A stretch of 64,000 bases of DNA, taken from NCBI RefSeq assembly GCF_016859125.1, contig NZ_CP069338.1, forward strand, positions 11,039,501-11,103,500. The letters run 5' to 3'. The notes beneath the pieces are model-generated. The model had not been told where the DNA came from. It made no database searches and saw only the letters and a list, made by a program, of their open reading frames with translations. This document shows, piece by piece, positions 12,747 through 22,067 of the stretch. The number at the start of each line of letters is the position of its first letter. Positions within the stretch are counted from its first letter, which is position 1. This DNA is from Archangium violaceum (GTDB lineage: Bacteria > Myxococcota > Myxococcia > Myxococcales > Myxococcaceae). Made by a program: the position numbers and the translations under genes.

Positions 12747-13625
12747 TCACGAAACTCTCGAGGCCTCCGTTTCCACGGCCTCGAGGTGGTCCAGGATCGC
12801 CGCCGCGAGCCGGGGCACGACCGCGTGCGGAATCGCGTGCCCCATTCCTTCGATGGTCACGAGCGTCGAGCGCGGCAGGTTCGCCGCCAGGTGCCGTGAA
12901 TTGGACGCGGGATTGGTGGGATCCTCCGGGGTGGCGATGACGAGCGTGGGTACGGTGGAGCGGACGAGCTCCGCCCCACGAGCCAGCGCGGAGTAGTCGG
13001 CTCGCGCGTGGGCTCCCGGATTGTCGTGACGGCCGGCGTGGGCGATGATGCGCCGCTCCAGCGAACGGAATTCCTCGGCATCGAAGGGGATCACCCGCCC
13101 GTTGAGCCGGCGCCAGTTCTCCACCCGCCATTCGATCTCCGCCTCGAGGTCGCGCGGCTCGAACATGTGGCTCCAGAACTCGAGCAGCTCCGGATCGATG
13201 GGAGCCTGTTGCGTCCCGTCCTCGAGGGCGGGCGTCCCCTGGAGAGCGGCCGCTCCGATGACCGTCGCGCTGAGCAGACGCGAGGGATGCTCGACCATGA
13301 GCCATTGGGTGAGGAAGCCCCCCACGGACAGGCCCACGACGTGCGCGCGGCCAATGCCGAATGCATCGAGGACGGCCAGCGCGTCCTCGGCCAGCCGGTG
13401 CAGGGGATAGGGCTTCGTGTCGAAAGCCCAGGTGGACGCACCGGTATCCCGGTGGTCATAACGGATGACCCGGTATTTCCGGGCCAGGAGGTCAACGAAA
13501 GCATCGGGCCAGGCCAGCCCCGAGGCATTGGCCCCCATGATGAGCAAGACAGTGGGCGCATCCTCTGGACCTCGTGACTCCACCCAGAGCGAGATCCCCT
13601 CGGCGACCTTGACGAAGCGTTCCAT
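12747..13625 (-). CDS. Alpha/beta hydrolase (esterase-like)
   Basis: A 292-residue soluble hydrolase of the alpha/beta fold. The oxyanion and first strand region '[20 protein letters not shown]' is followed by '[15 protein letters not shown]'. The nucleophile Ser is in '[12 protein letters not shown]', the acid in '[11 protein letters not shown]' and the catalytic His in '[11 protein letters not shown]', so the triad looks complete. Overall layout resembles methylesterases of the RdmC/aclacinomycin type and other small-molecule esterases. It is divergent from the catalase gene, sharing a 175-bp upstream region. No substrate can be inferred. Confidence 0.85.
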   Translation of the reverse strand: MERFVKVAEGISLWVESRGPEDAPTVLLIMGANASGLAWPDAFVDLLARKYRVIRYDHRDTGASTWAFDTKPYPLHRLAEDALAVLDAFGIGRAHVVGLSVGGFLTQWLMVEHPSRLLSATVIGAAALQGTPALEDGTQQAPIDPELLEFWSHMFEPRDLEAEIEWRVENWRRLNGRVIPFDAEEFRSLERRIIAHAGRHDNPGAHARADYSALARGAELVRSTVPTLVIATPEDPTNPASNSRHLAANLPRSTLVTIEGMGHAIPHAVVPRLAAAILDHLEAVETEASRVS

Positions 13626-13799
13626 GCGATCAGCCTCGCATATTCATCGGGTGCGAGGGTGTCACTTTTCTCCATGACGAGTGGCGGACGCTTTCGCGGA
13701 ATCCGTGTCGGGTTCTGGCTCCATGCACCTCGGACCGATGGTTTCCCGCCCCCTCGCCGCGAATGGTGCACTCCGCGGGAGTCACCAAGGGGAGACTCG

Positions 13800-15485
13800 A
13801 TGAACAGGAAGACGGACGCGGCCTTGCTGAAGCAGCTCGCGATGGGGACGGGGCACGGCACGGTGAACGACGGGGCGAAGGACGCGAAGGAGAGCATCCT
13901 GACCACCCGACAGGGGCACCCCGTTTCCAACAACCAGAGCGTGCGTTCCGTGGGAGCGCGCGGTCCGACCACGCTGGAGAACTACCACTTCCTCGAGAAG
14001 ATCACCCACTTCGACCGGGAGCGCATCCCCGAGCGCGTGGTGCATGCCCGGGGCACCGGGGCATACGGCTATTTCGAGGCCTACGGGACGGTGGGTGACG
14101 AGCCCATCTCGAAATACACGCGCGCGAAGCTGTTCCAACAGAAGGGCAAGCGCACACCGGTCTTCGTTCGCCTCTCCTCCGTCATCCACGGCGGCCACTC
14201 CCCCGAGACGCTGCGAGATCCGCGTGGCTTCGCGGTCAAGTTCTACACGGAGGACGGCAACTGGGATCTGGTGGGCAACAACCTCAAGGTCTTCTTCATC
14301 CGCGACGCGATGAAGTTCCCGGACCTCGTCCATGCCTTCAAGCCGGACCCTGTCACGAACCGGCAGGATGCCCGGCGCATCTTCGACTTCATCAGCCTCT
14401 CGCCCGAGGCGATGCACATGATCACGTTCCTCTTCAGCCCCTGGGGCATCCCCGCCAGCTACCGCTTCATGGAGGGCTCGGGCGTCAACACCTACAAATG
14501 GGTCGACGCTCGGGGCGAGGCCGTCCTGGTCAAGTACCACTGGGTGCCCAAGCAGGGCGTGAAGAACCTCCTCCAATCCCAGGCCGAGGAGATCCAGGCG
14601 AAGAACTTCAACCACGCCACGCAGGACCTGTACGAGGCCATCGAGAGGGGCGAGTTCCCAGAGTGGGAGTTCTGCGTGCAGATGATGAGTGATGGGGAGC
14701 ACCCGGAGCTCGACTTCGATCCGCTGGACGCGACCAAGCTCTGGCCCGAGGACTCGTTCCCACTGCGACCCGTGGGGCGGATGGTGCTGGACCGCAATCC
14801 GGTGGAATTCTTCGCGGAAGTGGAGCAGGCCGCCTTCGGCACGGGCGTGCTGGTGGACGGCCTGGACTTCTCGGACGACAAACTCCTGCAGGGCCGGACG
14901 TTCTCGTACTCGGACACCCAGCGCTACCGGGTGGGAGTCAACTACCTGGAACTGCCCATCAACGCGCCGAAGCGGCCGGTGGCCAGCAACCAGCAGGCGG
15001 GGCTGATGGCATACACGGAGGAGACCGAGCGCACCCGCAACCCGCACGTCAACTACGAGCCCTCGAGCCTGGGCGGGCTGAGGGAGGCCCGGCAGGACGG
15101 CCCGGACCACACGCCCTACGTCGCGGGCAATCTGGTGAAGCAGAAGATCGACCGGCAGAACAACTACCGCCAGGCCGGTGAGCGCTTCCGCAAGTTCGAG
15201 GACTGGGAGCGCGATGATCTCATCCACAACCTCGTCGACGCGCTGAAGGGCTGCACGCGGGAAATCCAGGAGCGCATGCTCTGGCACTTCAGCCAGTGCG
15301 ATCAGGAATACGGCAGACGGGTGGCCACGGGGTTGGGGCTCTCCGTTCCAAGCACCCTCCCCGCCTCGCTGAAGGATCGCATCCCGCCGGAGGACCTCCG
15401 GCCTCCAACCGGCGGCCCCGACCCGAAAGGCGACTCCCTCACCTCGCCCAGGGCCTCGGGCAATGAGCCTTCCGGGAAGCCCTGA
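13800..15485 (+). CDS. Catalase (heme, monofunctional)
   Basis: A 561-residue heme catalase that breaks hydrogen peroxide into water and oxygen. Conserved sites: '[16 protein letters not shown]' with the distal His; '[20 protein letters not shown]'; the distal Asn in '[16 protein letters not shown]'; and the proximal heme-ligand Tyr in '[16 protein letters not shown]'. Start ATG 13800 follows GGGGAGA. The protein has a clade-typical core plus a Pro/Gly-rich C-terminal tail after about residue 530, with no flavodoxin-like domain of large catalases. It is cytoplasmic (no signal peptide) and stands alone, divergent from a hydrolase gene. Confidence 0.95.
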   Translation: MNRKTDAALLKQLAMGTGHGTVNDGAKDAKESILTTRQGHPVSNNQSVRSVGARGPTTLENYHFLEKITHFDRERIPERVVHARGTGAYGYFEAYGTVGDEPISKYTRAKLFQQKGKRTPVFVRLSSVIHGGHSPETLRDPRGFAVKFYTEDGNWDLVGNNLKVFFIRDAMKFPDLVHAFKPDPVTNRQDARRIFDFISLSPEAMHMITFLFSPWGIPASYRFMEGSGVNTYKWVDARGEAVLVKYHWVPKQGVKNLLQSQAEEIQAKNFNHATQDLYEAIERGEFPEWEFCVQMMSDGEHPELDFDPLDATKLWPEDSFPLRPVGRMVLDRNPVEFFAEVEQAAFGTGVLVDGLDFSDDKLLQGRTFSYSDTQRYRVGVNYLELPINAPKRPVASNQQAGLMAYTEETERTRNPHVNYEPSSLGGLREARQDGPDHTPYVAGNLVKQKIDRQNNYRQAGERFRKFEDWERDDLIHNLVDALKGCTREIQERMLWHFSQCDQEYGRRVATGLGLSVPSTLPASLKDRIPPEDLRPPTGGPDPKGDSLTSPRASGNEPSGKP

Positions 15486-15597
15486 AGCGAAGCACTCGTA
15501 CAGGCATGTCGTCCAATTCTCGCGAGGCCACTTGCAACCTCATTGCATGAGAATCCGAGATGCCTCGAGCATGAGCGAGAGTCTTGTTGAGACTGGC

Positions 15598-15626
15598 TTG
15601 ACAACCTGAGAGGGGAACGTTTATCT
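15598..15626 (+). promoter_or_regulatory. Sigma-70 type promoter candidate upstream of trypsin-like gene
   Basis: TTGACA at 15598-15603, a 17-bp spacer and TTATCT at 15621-15626 give a near-consensus housekeeping promoter. It lies in the 347-bp gene-free stretch after the catalase gene and about 200 bases before the protease start, implying a long leader. Nothing else was recognised in this stretch. Confidence 0.5.
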
Positions 15627-15832
15627 GTTCTGCGTTCCTGACCGAGAGAAAGAGTTGCATGGTGGGTTGCGACTCGAGGCGGGACCCCTGACTGGCATGA
15701 GCAGTCATCAACCGACGAAGATGTCGGCGGGTTCGGCATTTCTCTCGTGAATCCGTTCGTGCTCCGCGAGGAGCACGTTTCGACCGGGCGAACCCACCCG
15801 GATGCTCACCCCCGTAAGAGGAGAGTCCCCCC

Positions 15833-16999
15833 ATGTCGCAGCGTCACTTCGTTCGAAAGTTCTTCCTGCTCGGCACCGCCAGCACGGCCCTGCTCGTAGG
15901 CTGTGGTCCCGAGGAGTCCCTCGCTCCCCAGCAGCAGTCCCTCGGCTCGCAGGGCCAGGAGATCGTCGGTGGTAGCGACACGAGCATCTCCACCCATCCC
16001 TGGCAGATCTCCTTCCAACTCGCGTCAGGCTTCCACTTCTGCGGCGGCTCCATCCTGAACGAGAGCTGGATCCTCACCGCTCAGCACTGCGTGGACCAGA
16101 GCGGTTCCTTCTCCGTGAGGAGCCCGAGCAGCGTCCGCATCGCCGCGGGCGGCACCCAGCTCAGCACCATCATCACCGAGGGACAGGTCCGCACCGTCGA
16201 CGACGTCATCCCCTTCCCGGGCTACGAGACCGTGAGCCAGGGCAAGGACGTGGCACTGCTGCACCTGTCCAAGCCGCTCAAGCTCAATGGCAGCGTGGCG
16301 CCCATCGCGCTGGCGACCCCGGAAGATGAGGCGGCGGGCCTGACGGCCGCGGGCATCCTCTCCACCGTGACGGGCTGGGGCGACCTCGCCGCCAATGGCT
16401 CACCGCCGGATACGCTGCAGGCCGTCGACGTGCCCCTCGTCTCCAACGAGGAGGCCGGCGCCGCCTACGGCTTGACCCTCTCCGAGGATCAGCTCGCCGC
16501 GGGCGTCATGGGCGTGGGCGGCAAGGACTCGTGCCAGGGTGACAGCGGCGGCCCGCTCATCGTGAGCAAGGGCAGCGAGAAGATTCTCGCGGGCGTGGTG
16601 AGCTGGGGCTACGGATGCGCCGAGCCCGAGTTCCCCGGCATGTACGCGCGCGTCTCGTCCTTCCAGCCGTGGATCTCCTCCTTCCTGAACAAGAGGCCCA
16701 CCATCCGCCTCAACACGACCAATCAGTCGGGCAGCGCGGGCGATTGGAAGCACTACCGGGTGAGCATTCCGTCTGGCCTCAAGGTGTTCAACGTGCACAT
16801 CTCCGGCGGCACGGGTGACGCCGACCTCTACATCCAGCACGGCGCCCAGCCGACGGAGAGCAGCTTCACCTGCCGGCCGTACTCGGGCGGCAACAACGAG
16901 ACCTGCAGCATCCCCAACCCGGCGGCGGGCACCTGGTTCATCTCGGTCCAGGGCTACTCCGACTTCTCCGGCGTGAGGGTGCACGCGACCTCCTACTGA
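15833..16999 (+). CDS. Trypsin-like serine protease lipoprotein (S1) with PPC domain
   Basis: A 388-residue exported protease. The N-terminus has a lipobox ('STALLVGCG'), so it is probably lipid-anchored. A propeptide ends at 'GQEIVGGSDTS', the classic IVGG activation site. The triad is visible: His in 'WILTAQHCV', Asp in 'GKDVALLHL', Ser in 'KDSCQGDSGGPL', with the trypsin-like specificity Asp of 'KDSCQGD' indicating cleavage after Arg/Lys. Catalytic domain about 44-285; the last roughly 90 residues form a bacterial pre-peptidase C-terminal (PPC) beta-sandwich ('GSAGDWKHYRVSIPSG'). Myxobacteria secrete many such proteases for predation. AGGAGAG precedes ATG 15833. Confidence 0.93.
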   Translation: MSQRHFVRKFFLLGTASTALLVGCGPEESLAPQQQSLGSQGQEIVGGSDTSISTHPWQISFQLASGFHFCGGSILNESWILTAQHCVDQSGSFSVRSPSSVRIAAGGTQLSTIITEGQVRTVDDVIPFPGYETVSQGKDVALLHLSKPLKLNGSVAPIALATPEDEAAGLTAAGILSTVTGWGDLAANGSPPDTLQAVDVPLVSNEEAGAAYGLTLSEDQLAAGVMGVGGKDSCQGDSGGPLIVSKGSEKILAGVVSWGYGCAEPEFPGMYARVSSFQPWISSFLNKRPTIRLNTTNQSGSAGDWKHYRVSIPSGLKVFNVHISGGTGDADLYIQHGAQPTESSFTCRPYSGGNNETCSIPNPAAGTWFISVQGYSDFSGVRVHATSY

Positions 17000-17148
17000 G
17001 AAGCGAAGCCATCCACCCCACGGGTGCGCCGGCTCGCCCCGGCCCCCGCGGCGGAATCTCGTGAGGACGATGGGTTCGTGCCCCTTGCGCCCGACGAGCC
17101 GAGATGAAAAACCACACGGCTCGCTCGTCGGCCCACGGGAGATGCACG

Positions 17149-18171
17149 ATGCGTAGTCGGACGAAAGTGACGCTGCGGCGGGAGGAACTCGAGTCACTCG
17201 TGCACCACGCCTTTGGTTCGAGTTCACGGGTGCGCTCCGCCGAGGAGCTCACGGATGGGATGTTCAACGCCGCGTATGCGCTGGAGTTGGAGGGACAGGC
17301 CCCCGTCGTCCTGAAGGTGGCGCCCCCACCGGGCCAGCCCCTGCTGACATACGAGCGGGACCTCATGCGAACGGAGGTCGAGTTCTACGAGCGCGTCGCG
17401 AAGGAGACGACCTGCCCCGTGCCCCGCGTGTTGGCCCACGACTTCTCGCGCTCGCGCATCGGCAGCGACTACTTCTTCATGGAGCGGCTGCGGGGCGCCC
17501 CGCTGGAGAAGATGAAGAAGGAGCTGACCGACGGGGAGCGGGCACGCCTCCAGGCCGAGCTCGGGGAGCTGGTCGGGCGACTGGGGGCCATCCGGGGCCG
17601 CTTCTTCGGTTATCCACAGCACGGGACTGGTACCCAGGCGGCCACCTGGCGCGAGGCGTTCCTCGCCATGGTCGACCGTCTCCTCCAGGATGCCGAGCGG
17701 CTCGAGGTGCGCCTGCCTCTGCCGACGCGAGAGATCCTCGCTCTGTTCCAGGCCGGGGCAAGAGTGCTCGAACAGGTGAAGGAGCCCGTTCTCACGCACT
17801 TCGACCTCTGGGACGGCAACGTCTTCGTCCACCGTGTGGAGGGAGTCCCTCGCATCGAGGCCCTCATCGATGGGGAGCGCGCCTTCTGGGGTGACCCCAT
17901 CGCGGAGCTGGTGTCCACGGCCCTCTTCCGGGACGCGGAACAGGAGCAGGATTTCCTGCGAGGGTACCAGGAGGCCACGGGCACTCCCCTGGTCTTCACC
18001 GAGGGGGTGCGGCACCGGCTCAACCTCTACCGCGCCTACCTCTGCCTCATCATGGTCATCGAGGGGGTGCCCCGCGGGTACTCGGGCCTGAAGTACATGG
18101 CCATCCGCCAGTACTGCCTGTTCAAACTGAGGGGCGAGCTGAAGCAGCTCGCCGCTCGCGGACGGGGATGA
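17149..18171 (+). CDS. APH-family phosphotransferase (aminoglycoside phosphotransferase fold)
   Basis: A 340-residue soluble kinase-like protein. The N-lobe has 'ELTDGMFNAAYALEL' (nucleotide loop) and the ATP Lys in 'PVVLKVAPPP'. The catalytic Brenner motif is 'LTHFDLWDGNVFV' (HxDxxxxN) and the metal Asp is in 'ALIDGERAFWGDP'. This is the APH/choline-kinase fold used for small-molecule phosphorylation, including antibiotics, thioribose and homoserine. Start ATG 17149 is preferred over ATG 17104 because GGGAGA lies just ahead of it and the extra 15 residues look non-conserved. Substrate unknown; there is no adjacent resistance or biosynthesis gene. Confidence 0.82.
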   Translation: MRSRTKVTLRREELESLVHHAFGSSSRVRSAEELTDGMFNAAYALELEGQAPVVLKVAPPPGQPLLTYERDLMRTEVEFYERVAKETTCPVPRVLAHDFSRSRIGSDYFFMERLRGAPLEKMKKELTDGERARLQAELGELVGRLGAIRGRFFGYPQHGTGTQAATWREAFLAMVDRLLQDAERLEVRLPLPTREILALFQAGARVLEQVKEPVLTHFDLWDGNVFVHRVEGVPRIEALIDGERAFWGDPIAELVSTALFRDAEQEQDFLRGYQEATGTPLVFTEGVRHRLNLYRAYLCLIMVIEGVPRGYSGLKYMAIRQYCLFKLRGELKQLAARGRG

Positions 18172-18231
18172 CCCCAGCGCGAGAGGAGCACCAGCTCCGG
18201 CCAGTCGACTGTATGCCCAAGACGAGTGGCC

Positions 18232-18813
18232 TCATACCTCGAGGAATTCAACGCCGGTGATGCCCTCCTCCTCCATGCCCCGCTTGATGTGTTCGGAGAC
18301 GATGAGGACAACCTGCCAGCCCCAGGGTCGGAAGATGTTGGCATCGCCTATCTTCGCCGGGTCCACCTTCAACCCCCGAACATTCCGGTATTGGCCCTGT
18401 TTGTCCGGACGGTTGTCCTCCGGCAGCCAATAGAGAACCTCCTTACATCGGGCATCGTCGATGCATCGGATGATTCGCAGGGCATTGAGGATGAACCAGG
18501 GCTCCGTCTGCCCCTCCACCTCTACAGGAATGAACTGGACTTCCTTCTGAAGGCCCAGACGCTCGAAGAGCGAGACCACACGACGGTGGACGATGGGAAT
18601 CCCCAGGGCATGAGAGAATTCGATCGCAATGCCCGCCGGCTTCACGGTTATCCGAATCGGCCGCTCGATGCTCAGGACCCGTCCCTCGTTGAATCGCCAG
18701 ACGTCGAACAGTTCTTCCCGTCCCTCTTCATCATCGAGAGGCATCCTCAGATACCACCGCCCCGGCACATACTTGTCATCGGATAGCTTGTAATACTTCA
18801 TTTGTGCTGTCAT
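18232..18813 (-). CDS. Imm11-like (DUF1629) immunity protein
   Basis: A 193-residue cytosolic protein resembling the Imm11/DUF1629 family, which protects against co-encoded polymorphic toxins. It starts 'MTAQMKYYKLSDDKYVPGRW' and has the conserved 'PVEVEGQTEPWFILNALRII' and 'ANIFRPWGWQVVLIVSEHIK' segments. The ATG at 18813 overlaps the stop of the AHH toxin gene as ATGA, so it was the translationally coupled partner of that toxin; an internal ATG at 18801 is the alternative start. The toxin gene is now interrupted by an insertion sequence, so this gene has lost its original promoter and its target, yet its frame is intact. Confidence 0.75.
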   Translation of the reverse strand: MTAQMKYYKLSDDKYVPGRWYLRMPLDDEEGREELFDVWRFNEGRVLSIERPIRITVKPAGIAIEFSHALGIPIVHRRVVSLFERLGLQKEVQFIPVEVEGQTEPWFILNALRIIRCIDDARCKEVLYWLPEDNRPDKQGQYRNVRGLKVDPAKIGDANIFRPWGWQVVLIVSEHIKRGMEEEGITGVEFLEV

Positions 18814-18961
18814 GGCTTTCTGGTGGCGAGCTTGTTGAGCTTGGAGCCCGGCGTACACACTTCCCCTGCAATCTTACTGAGCTCGTCCACGAGCATGGCT
18901 CGACACTTGGCCCGACTCCTACAGTGCACAACAGCACTGCTCACTCGTTCGAAGATATCAC
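18810..18961 (-). pseudogene. 3' fragment of the AHH toxin gene, separated by an IS
   Basis: On the minus strand this encodes 'DIFERVSSAVVHCRSRAKC' to 'PGSKLNKLATRKP' and a TGA at 18812-18810. It is the end of an AHH nuclease domain. Joining it to the left flank after removing the IS and one GTGAT copy restores 'KEYHSDIFERVSSAV' in frame, so the two pieces were one gene. It now has no start codon. Confidence 0.88.
18957..18961 (+). repeat. Target-site duplication (left copy, ATCAC)
   Basis: ATCAC directly flanks the left end of the IS; the same five bases follow the right end at 20702-20706. Removing one copy plus the IS restores the toxin reading frame. Confidence 0.88.
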
Positions 18962-20701
18962 CCCGCCTTATTCACGAGAGGTGCAGGAGGATGACCGGAA
19001 AAGGAGGGTGACGCGCCTGACCTCCCGAGTGGTAGAGGGGTGTTGTTCAGACATCCACCACCACAAGGCAGGAGGCGCGTCATGGGTGAAATCCTCAACG
19101 ACTTCGGGCTGGAGTTCAACGGCTCCGTGAAGCTGGAGGCGAGGGCGGAGCGGTTGACGTCGGAGGCAGGTGCGGTGCTGCTGAGGGAGGTGGACGAGCG
19201 GTTGGGGCTGACGCGCTGGCTGGGGGAGATGTTGACGGACACGCGAGACGAGAAGCGGATAACCCACTCGCTGAGGGAGTTGGTGCGCACGGACCTTCTG
19301 CTGTTGGGGCAAGGGTGGAGAGACCACGACGACGCGGACGCGCTCAGGAGGGACGCGGCGTTGAGGTTGGCGGTGTCGGACAGCAAGAGCAGCGTGCCGC
19401 TGAGGGGGAAAGAGGGGGGAGCGGAGGGGTTGGCCTCACAGCCCACCTTGTCGCGGCTGACGGCCATGTTGGCGCGAGAGGAAAACCGGAAGGTGCTGCA
19501 CGAGGCGCTGGTGTGGCAGACGGGGCGGAGGCTGAGGGCGCAGCAGCCCAAGGGCCAGAAGCTCAAGCAGGTGACGGTGGACGTGGACGGGTTGCCGGTG
19601 GAGGTGCATGGGCACCAGGAGGGCAGCGCGTACAACGGGCACTACGGAGTACGCATGTACCACCCGATTGTCGCCAGTCTCGCCGAGACGGGAGACCTGC
19701 TGGACGTGAGGTTGCGCGAGGGAAACGTGCACAGCGCCAATGGAGCGCTGGAATTCATCGACGAGTTGCTGGGGCGAGTGGAGAAGGAGGTGTGTGAGGT
19801 GGCGGCGGTGCGCTTCGACGCGGGCTTTCCCGAGGAGAAGCTGCTGGCGAAGCTGGAGGAGCGAGGCACGCCCTACGTGGCGCGCGTGCGCAACACCAGC
19901 GTGTTGCAGCGGGAGGCGGCGCTGCCGCGCTTCATGAATTCGGGAGTGCCGCTGGGGGAGCCGGGCACCCACCTGTACGAATGGGAGTACCAGGCGCAGG
20001 GCTGGAGCCGTGCGCGGCGCGTGGTGTTGGTAGTGCTGGAGAGGAAGGACGAGCTCTTCCCGCACGCCTTCTGGCTGGTGACGAGCTGGAGCAAGGAGCA
20101 GATGCCGGCACAGGCGCTGCTGGAGCACTACCGCCAACGCGGCACGGCGGAGGGCCACTTCGGAGAGCTCATGGACGTGCTGGCCCCGGCGCTCTCCTCG
20201 GCCAGACGGCCCAAGTCCAAGTACCGGGGGCAGCCGCCCGTCCAGCGCGCGGTGTCCATCGACGCCTTCGCCAACAACGAGGTACGCCTGTTGCTCAATG
20301 CCCTGGCCTACAACCTGGTGCACGCCGCGCGCGTGCTGATGGAGCAGGCCACGGGCGAGGGCTGGGGCTGCTCCGTGTGCGCGAGCGGGTGCTCAAAGTA
20401 GCCGCGCGGGTGCTGTTACACGCCAGAAGAGTGGTGCTGGTCATTGGCCGGGAGTCGGCCAGCCTCTGGCAGAAGCTGTGGACGAAGCTGGGCTCGCTGA
20501 GCACAGCGCAAATCACGTAGCTGCCTGGAGTCAATTGCAGCTCACGTGTCGCACTCTCCCCACTCCCCTCTCCATCTCCTCCTGCTTGCTACCCGCTGCC
20601 CCGGGGCGGGCTTCCTCTGCCTTGTGCCCGATAACTCAACCCAACGCGCTCGACCTCAGCCTTCATGCATGTCTTGAGCCAGTCGTCGCGAATATGGTGG
20701 G
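18962..20701 (+). mobile_element. IS1380-family-like insertion sequence inside AHH toxin gene
   Basis: A 1740-bp element. Its ends are imperfect inverted repeats: left 18962-18977 reads CCCGCCTTATTCACGA, right (complement of 20701-20686) reads CCCACCATATTCGCGA, 13 of 16 identical. Five-base direct repeats ATCAC flank it. It carries one transposase gene with an IS1380-type DDE domain. The boundary was set by reconstructing the interrupted toxin, so it is unusually secure. Insertion separates the toxin's AHH core from its last 50 residues. Confidence 0.88.
19082..20401 (+). CDS. IS1380-like DDE transposase, C-terminus shifted out of frame
   Basis: 439 residues are read from ATG 19082 (GGAGGCG at 19071-19077) to TAG 20401. 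The DDE domain is recognised by 'VTVDVDGLPVEVHGHQEGS' (first Asp), 'VAAVRFDAGFPEEKLLAKL' (second Asp) and 'LLEHYRQRGTAEGHFGEL' (Glu region), in the IS1380 style. The normal family C-terminus, 'RVRERVLKVAARVLLHARR', is present but in the -1 frame, running on to a stop at 20520. A single-base loss near 20366-20371 explains this. The element may therefore be immobile, unless the shift is programmed, which is not known for this family. Confidence 0.85.
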   Translation: MGEILNDFGLEFNGSVKLEARAERLTSEAGAVLLREVDERLGLTRWLGEMLTDTRDEKRITHSLRELVRTDLLLLGQGWRDHDDADALRRDAALRLAVSDSKSSVPLRGKEGGAEGLASQPTLSRLTAMLAREENRKVLHEALVWQTGRRLRAQQPKGQKLKQVTVDVDGLPVEVHGHQEGSAYNGHYGVRMYHPIVASLAETGDLLDVRLREGNVHSANGALEFIDELLGRVEKEVCEVAAVRFDAGFPEEKLLAKLEERGTPYVARVRNTSVLQREAALPRFMNSGVPLGEPGTHLYEWEYQAQGWSRARRVVLVVLERKDELFPHAFWLVTSWSKEQMPAQALLEHYRQRGTAEGHFGELMDVLAPALSSARRPKSKYRGQPPVQRAVSIDAFANNEVRLLLNALAYNLVHAARVLMEQATGEGWGCSVCASGCSK

Positions 20702-20706
20702 ATCAC
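20686..20706 (+). repeat. IS right terminal repeat and right target-site duplication
   Basis: 20686-20701 is the right terminal inverted repeat and 20702-20706 the second ATCAC copy. Toxin coding sequence (complement) resumes immediately. Confidence 0.85.
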
Positions 20707-21907
20707 TGTGGTACTCCTTGGGATGAGGTCCCTTGTGGCCTCGCAGATAGACGATGTTCTCCGGATCATTGAGACTCATCCCCGCCTTTTCGAAAAGTTC
20801 CTCGAACACAGGTGTCCAAGGGCCTCCATTGCTCTCGGACTTGTCATTCTTGTTGGTACACAGGTGGTGGGCATGGTTGTCATCCTCCTTCGACCCGGCA
20901 CAGGCTCCCGTCGTCCGAGCCGAGGACACCGCCGAGGCAATCGTGTTCGCCGACACGCCCATGAACACCACCGTGCCGTTCGCCACGTGCACCTGCGCGC
21001 GAGCCCCTGTCCCCACCTTGAAACCTCCTCGCCCTCCCGCGAAAGCGAAGCGCGGAGGTGACAGTCGCGCCCAGAGCCCTCCCCTGGGTACCTCCGGCAG
21101 CCCCTTGGCCAGCTTCGCTCCCGCTATCGTCACCAGCACCCGTAGTCCAACTTCCCCTATCGCCTTCCCAAAACGACCGGCTACCACCTCCAACTGCGCC
21201 TGCGTCCTCGCCGCTTCCGCCTCCCGGTACAGGTTCAGGCAGGCCAGCCCCACGTTGTAGAGTTCCGCCGCCGTGTACGTCATCAACAGCCCCAGCGACA
21301 CCGCTGCCGCGAAAGCTTTCGAGAAAACGGGCTCGGGCGCCGCCCACGCCATCATGTAGAGCATCATCGACATGCCCACCGAAAGCACCACAGCCGGAGA
21401 GCTGAACATCTCCACTGCTGCCTCGCGCACACCGTCTCCCATGTAACGAGGCGAGAGCTTCAAGGCCTGGAACCATCTGGCGCTCTCCAGTGACGCTGGC
21501 AGCTCAACCAGAGAGGGCCCGTACAGCACCTCGTAGGCCTCGCGCACACGTCTCTCCAGGTCCGAGGGCCGGGCATCCGGCGGCGACAGGGTCAACAGGC
21601 CCACCACCATCGCCTCCGGGTGGGCTTTCCCGACCAGCCGCCGCCCTGCTCTCCTCTCCTCCAGCTGGAACTCCTCCTCCAGGGCATCCACCACCACCCG
21701 AGCGTCTTCCAACCGCAACAGAGTCAGAGCCGGGTCGGGACTCAGCGCCTTGAAGCCAAGTCTCAGACCGAGACCCTCATCTCCCTGGTACCTGCTCACC
21801 CCCACGGGCTCCAACACCGGGAGCCTCGCTTCGACCTCGTCCGGGGCGGCCCGCCCCGCGAGCGGCACCAGAAGCAGGCAGAGGACGAGAATGACACGCA
21901 AGTGCAT
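20702..21907 (-). pseudogene. AHH-domain nuclease toxin gene, 5' part, broken by IS insertion
   Basis: The frame starts 'MHLRVILVLCLLLVPLAGRA', a signal peptide. About 300 residues of family-specific sequence with two hydrophobic helices near residues 175-225 follow, then the AHH core: 'DDNHAHHLCTNKNDKS' (the A-H-H motif) and 'HKGPHPKEYHSD', where the IS cuts in. AHH domains are HNH-like nucleases carried by polymorphic toxins and are common in myxobacteria next to Imm11-type genes. The reading frame continues 15 residues into the IS before a stop, so any product lacks the last toxin helices. Intact, the gene would have run to 18810 and overlapped the immunity gene. Confidence 0.88.
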
Positions 21908-22067
21908 GATCAGCGCCTACGTCTCTCGAACATCCAAAGACGTCGACGGTCATTGTCCTTCCCCTCAGGGCCGGAGAACCAGAACCGGCCACCTCCCATG
22001 AGGGTGGCCCTACCTGGATGACGCTCGAGCGGGGCACCCGCCGGGAGGACTGGAGCGGCAGCGACAC

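Noticed and set aside
20360-20520. Programmed -1 frameshift producing a longer transposase
   Set aside because: No slippery heptamer is seen at the shift and IS1380 elements are not known to use frameshifting; a one-base loss is simpler.
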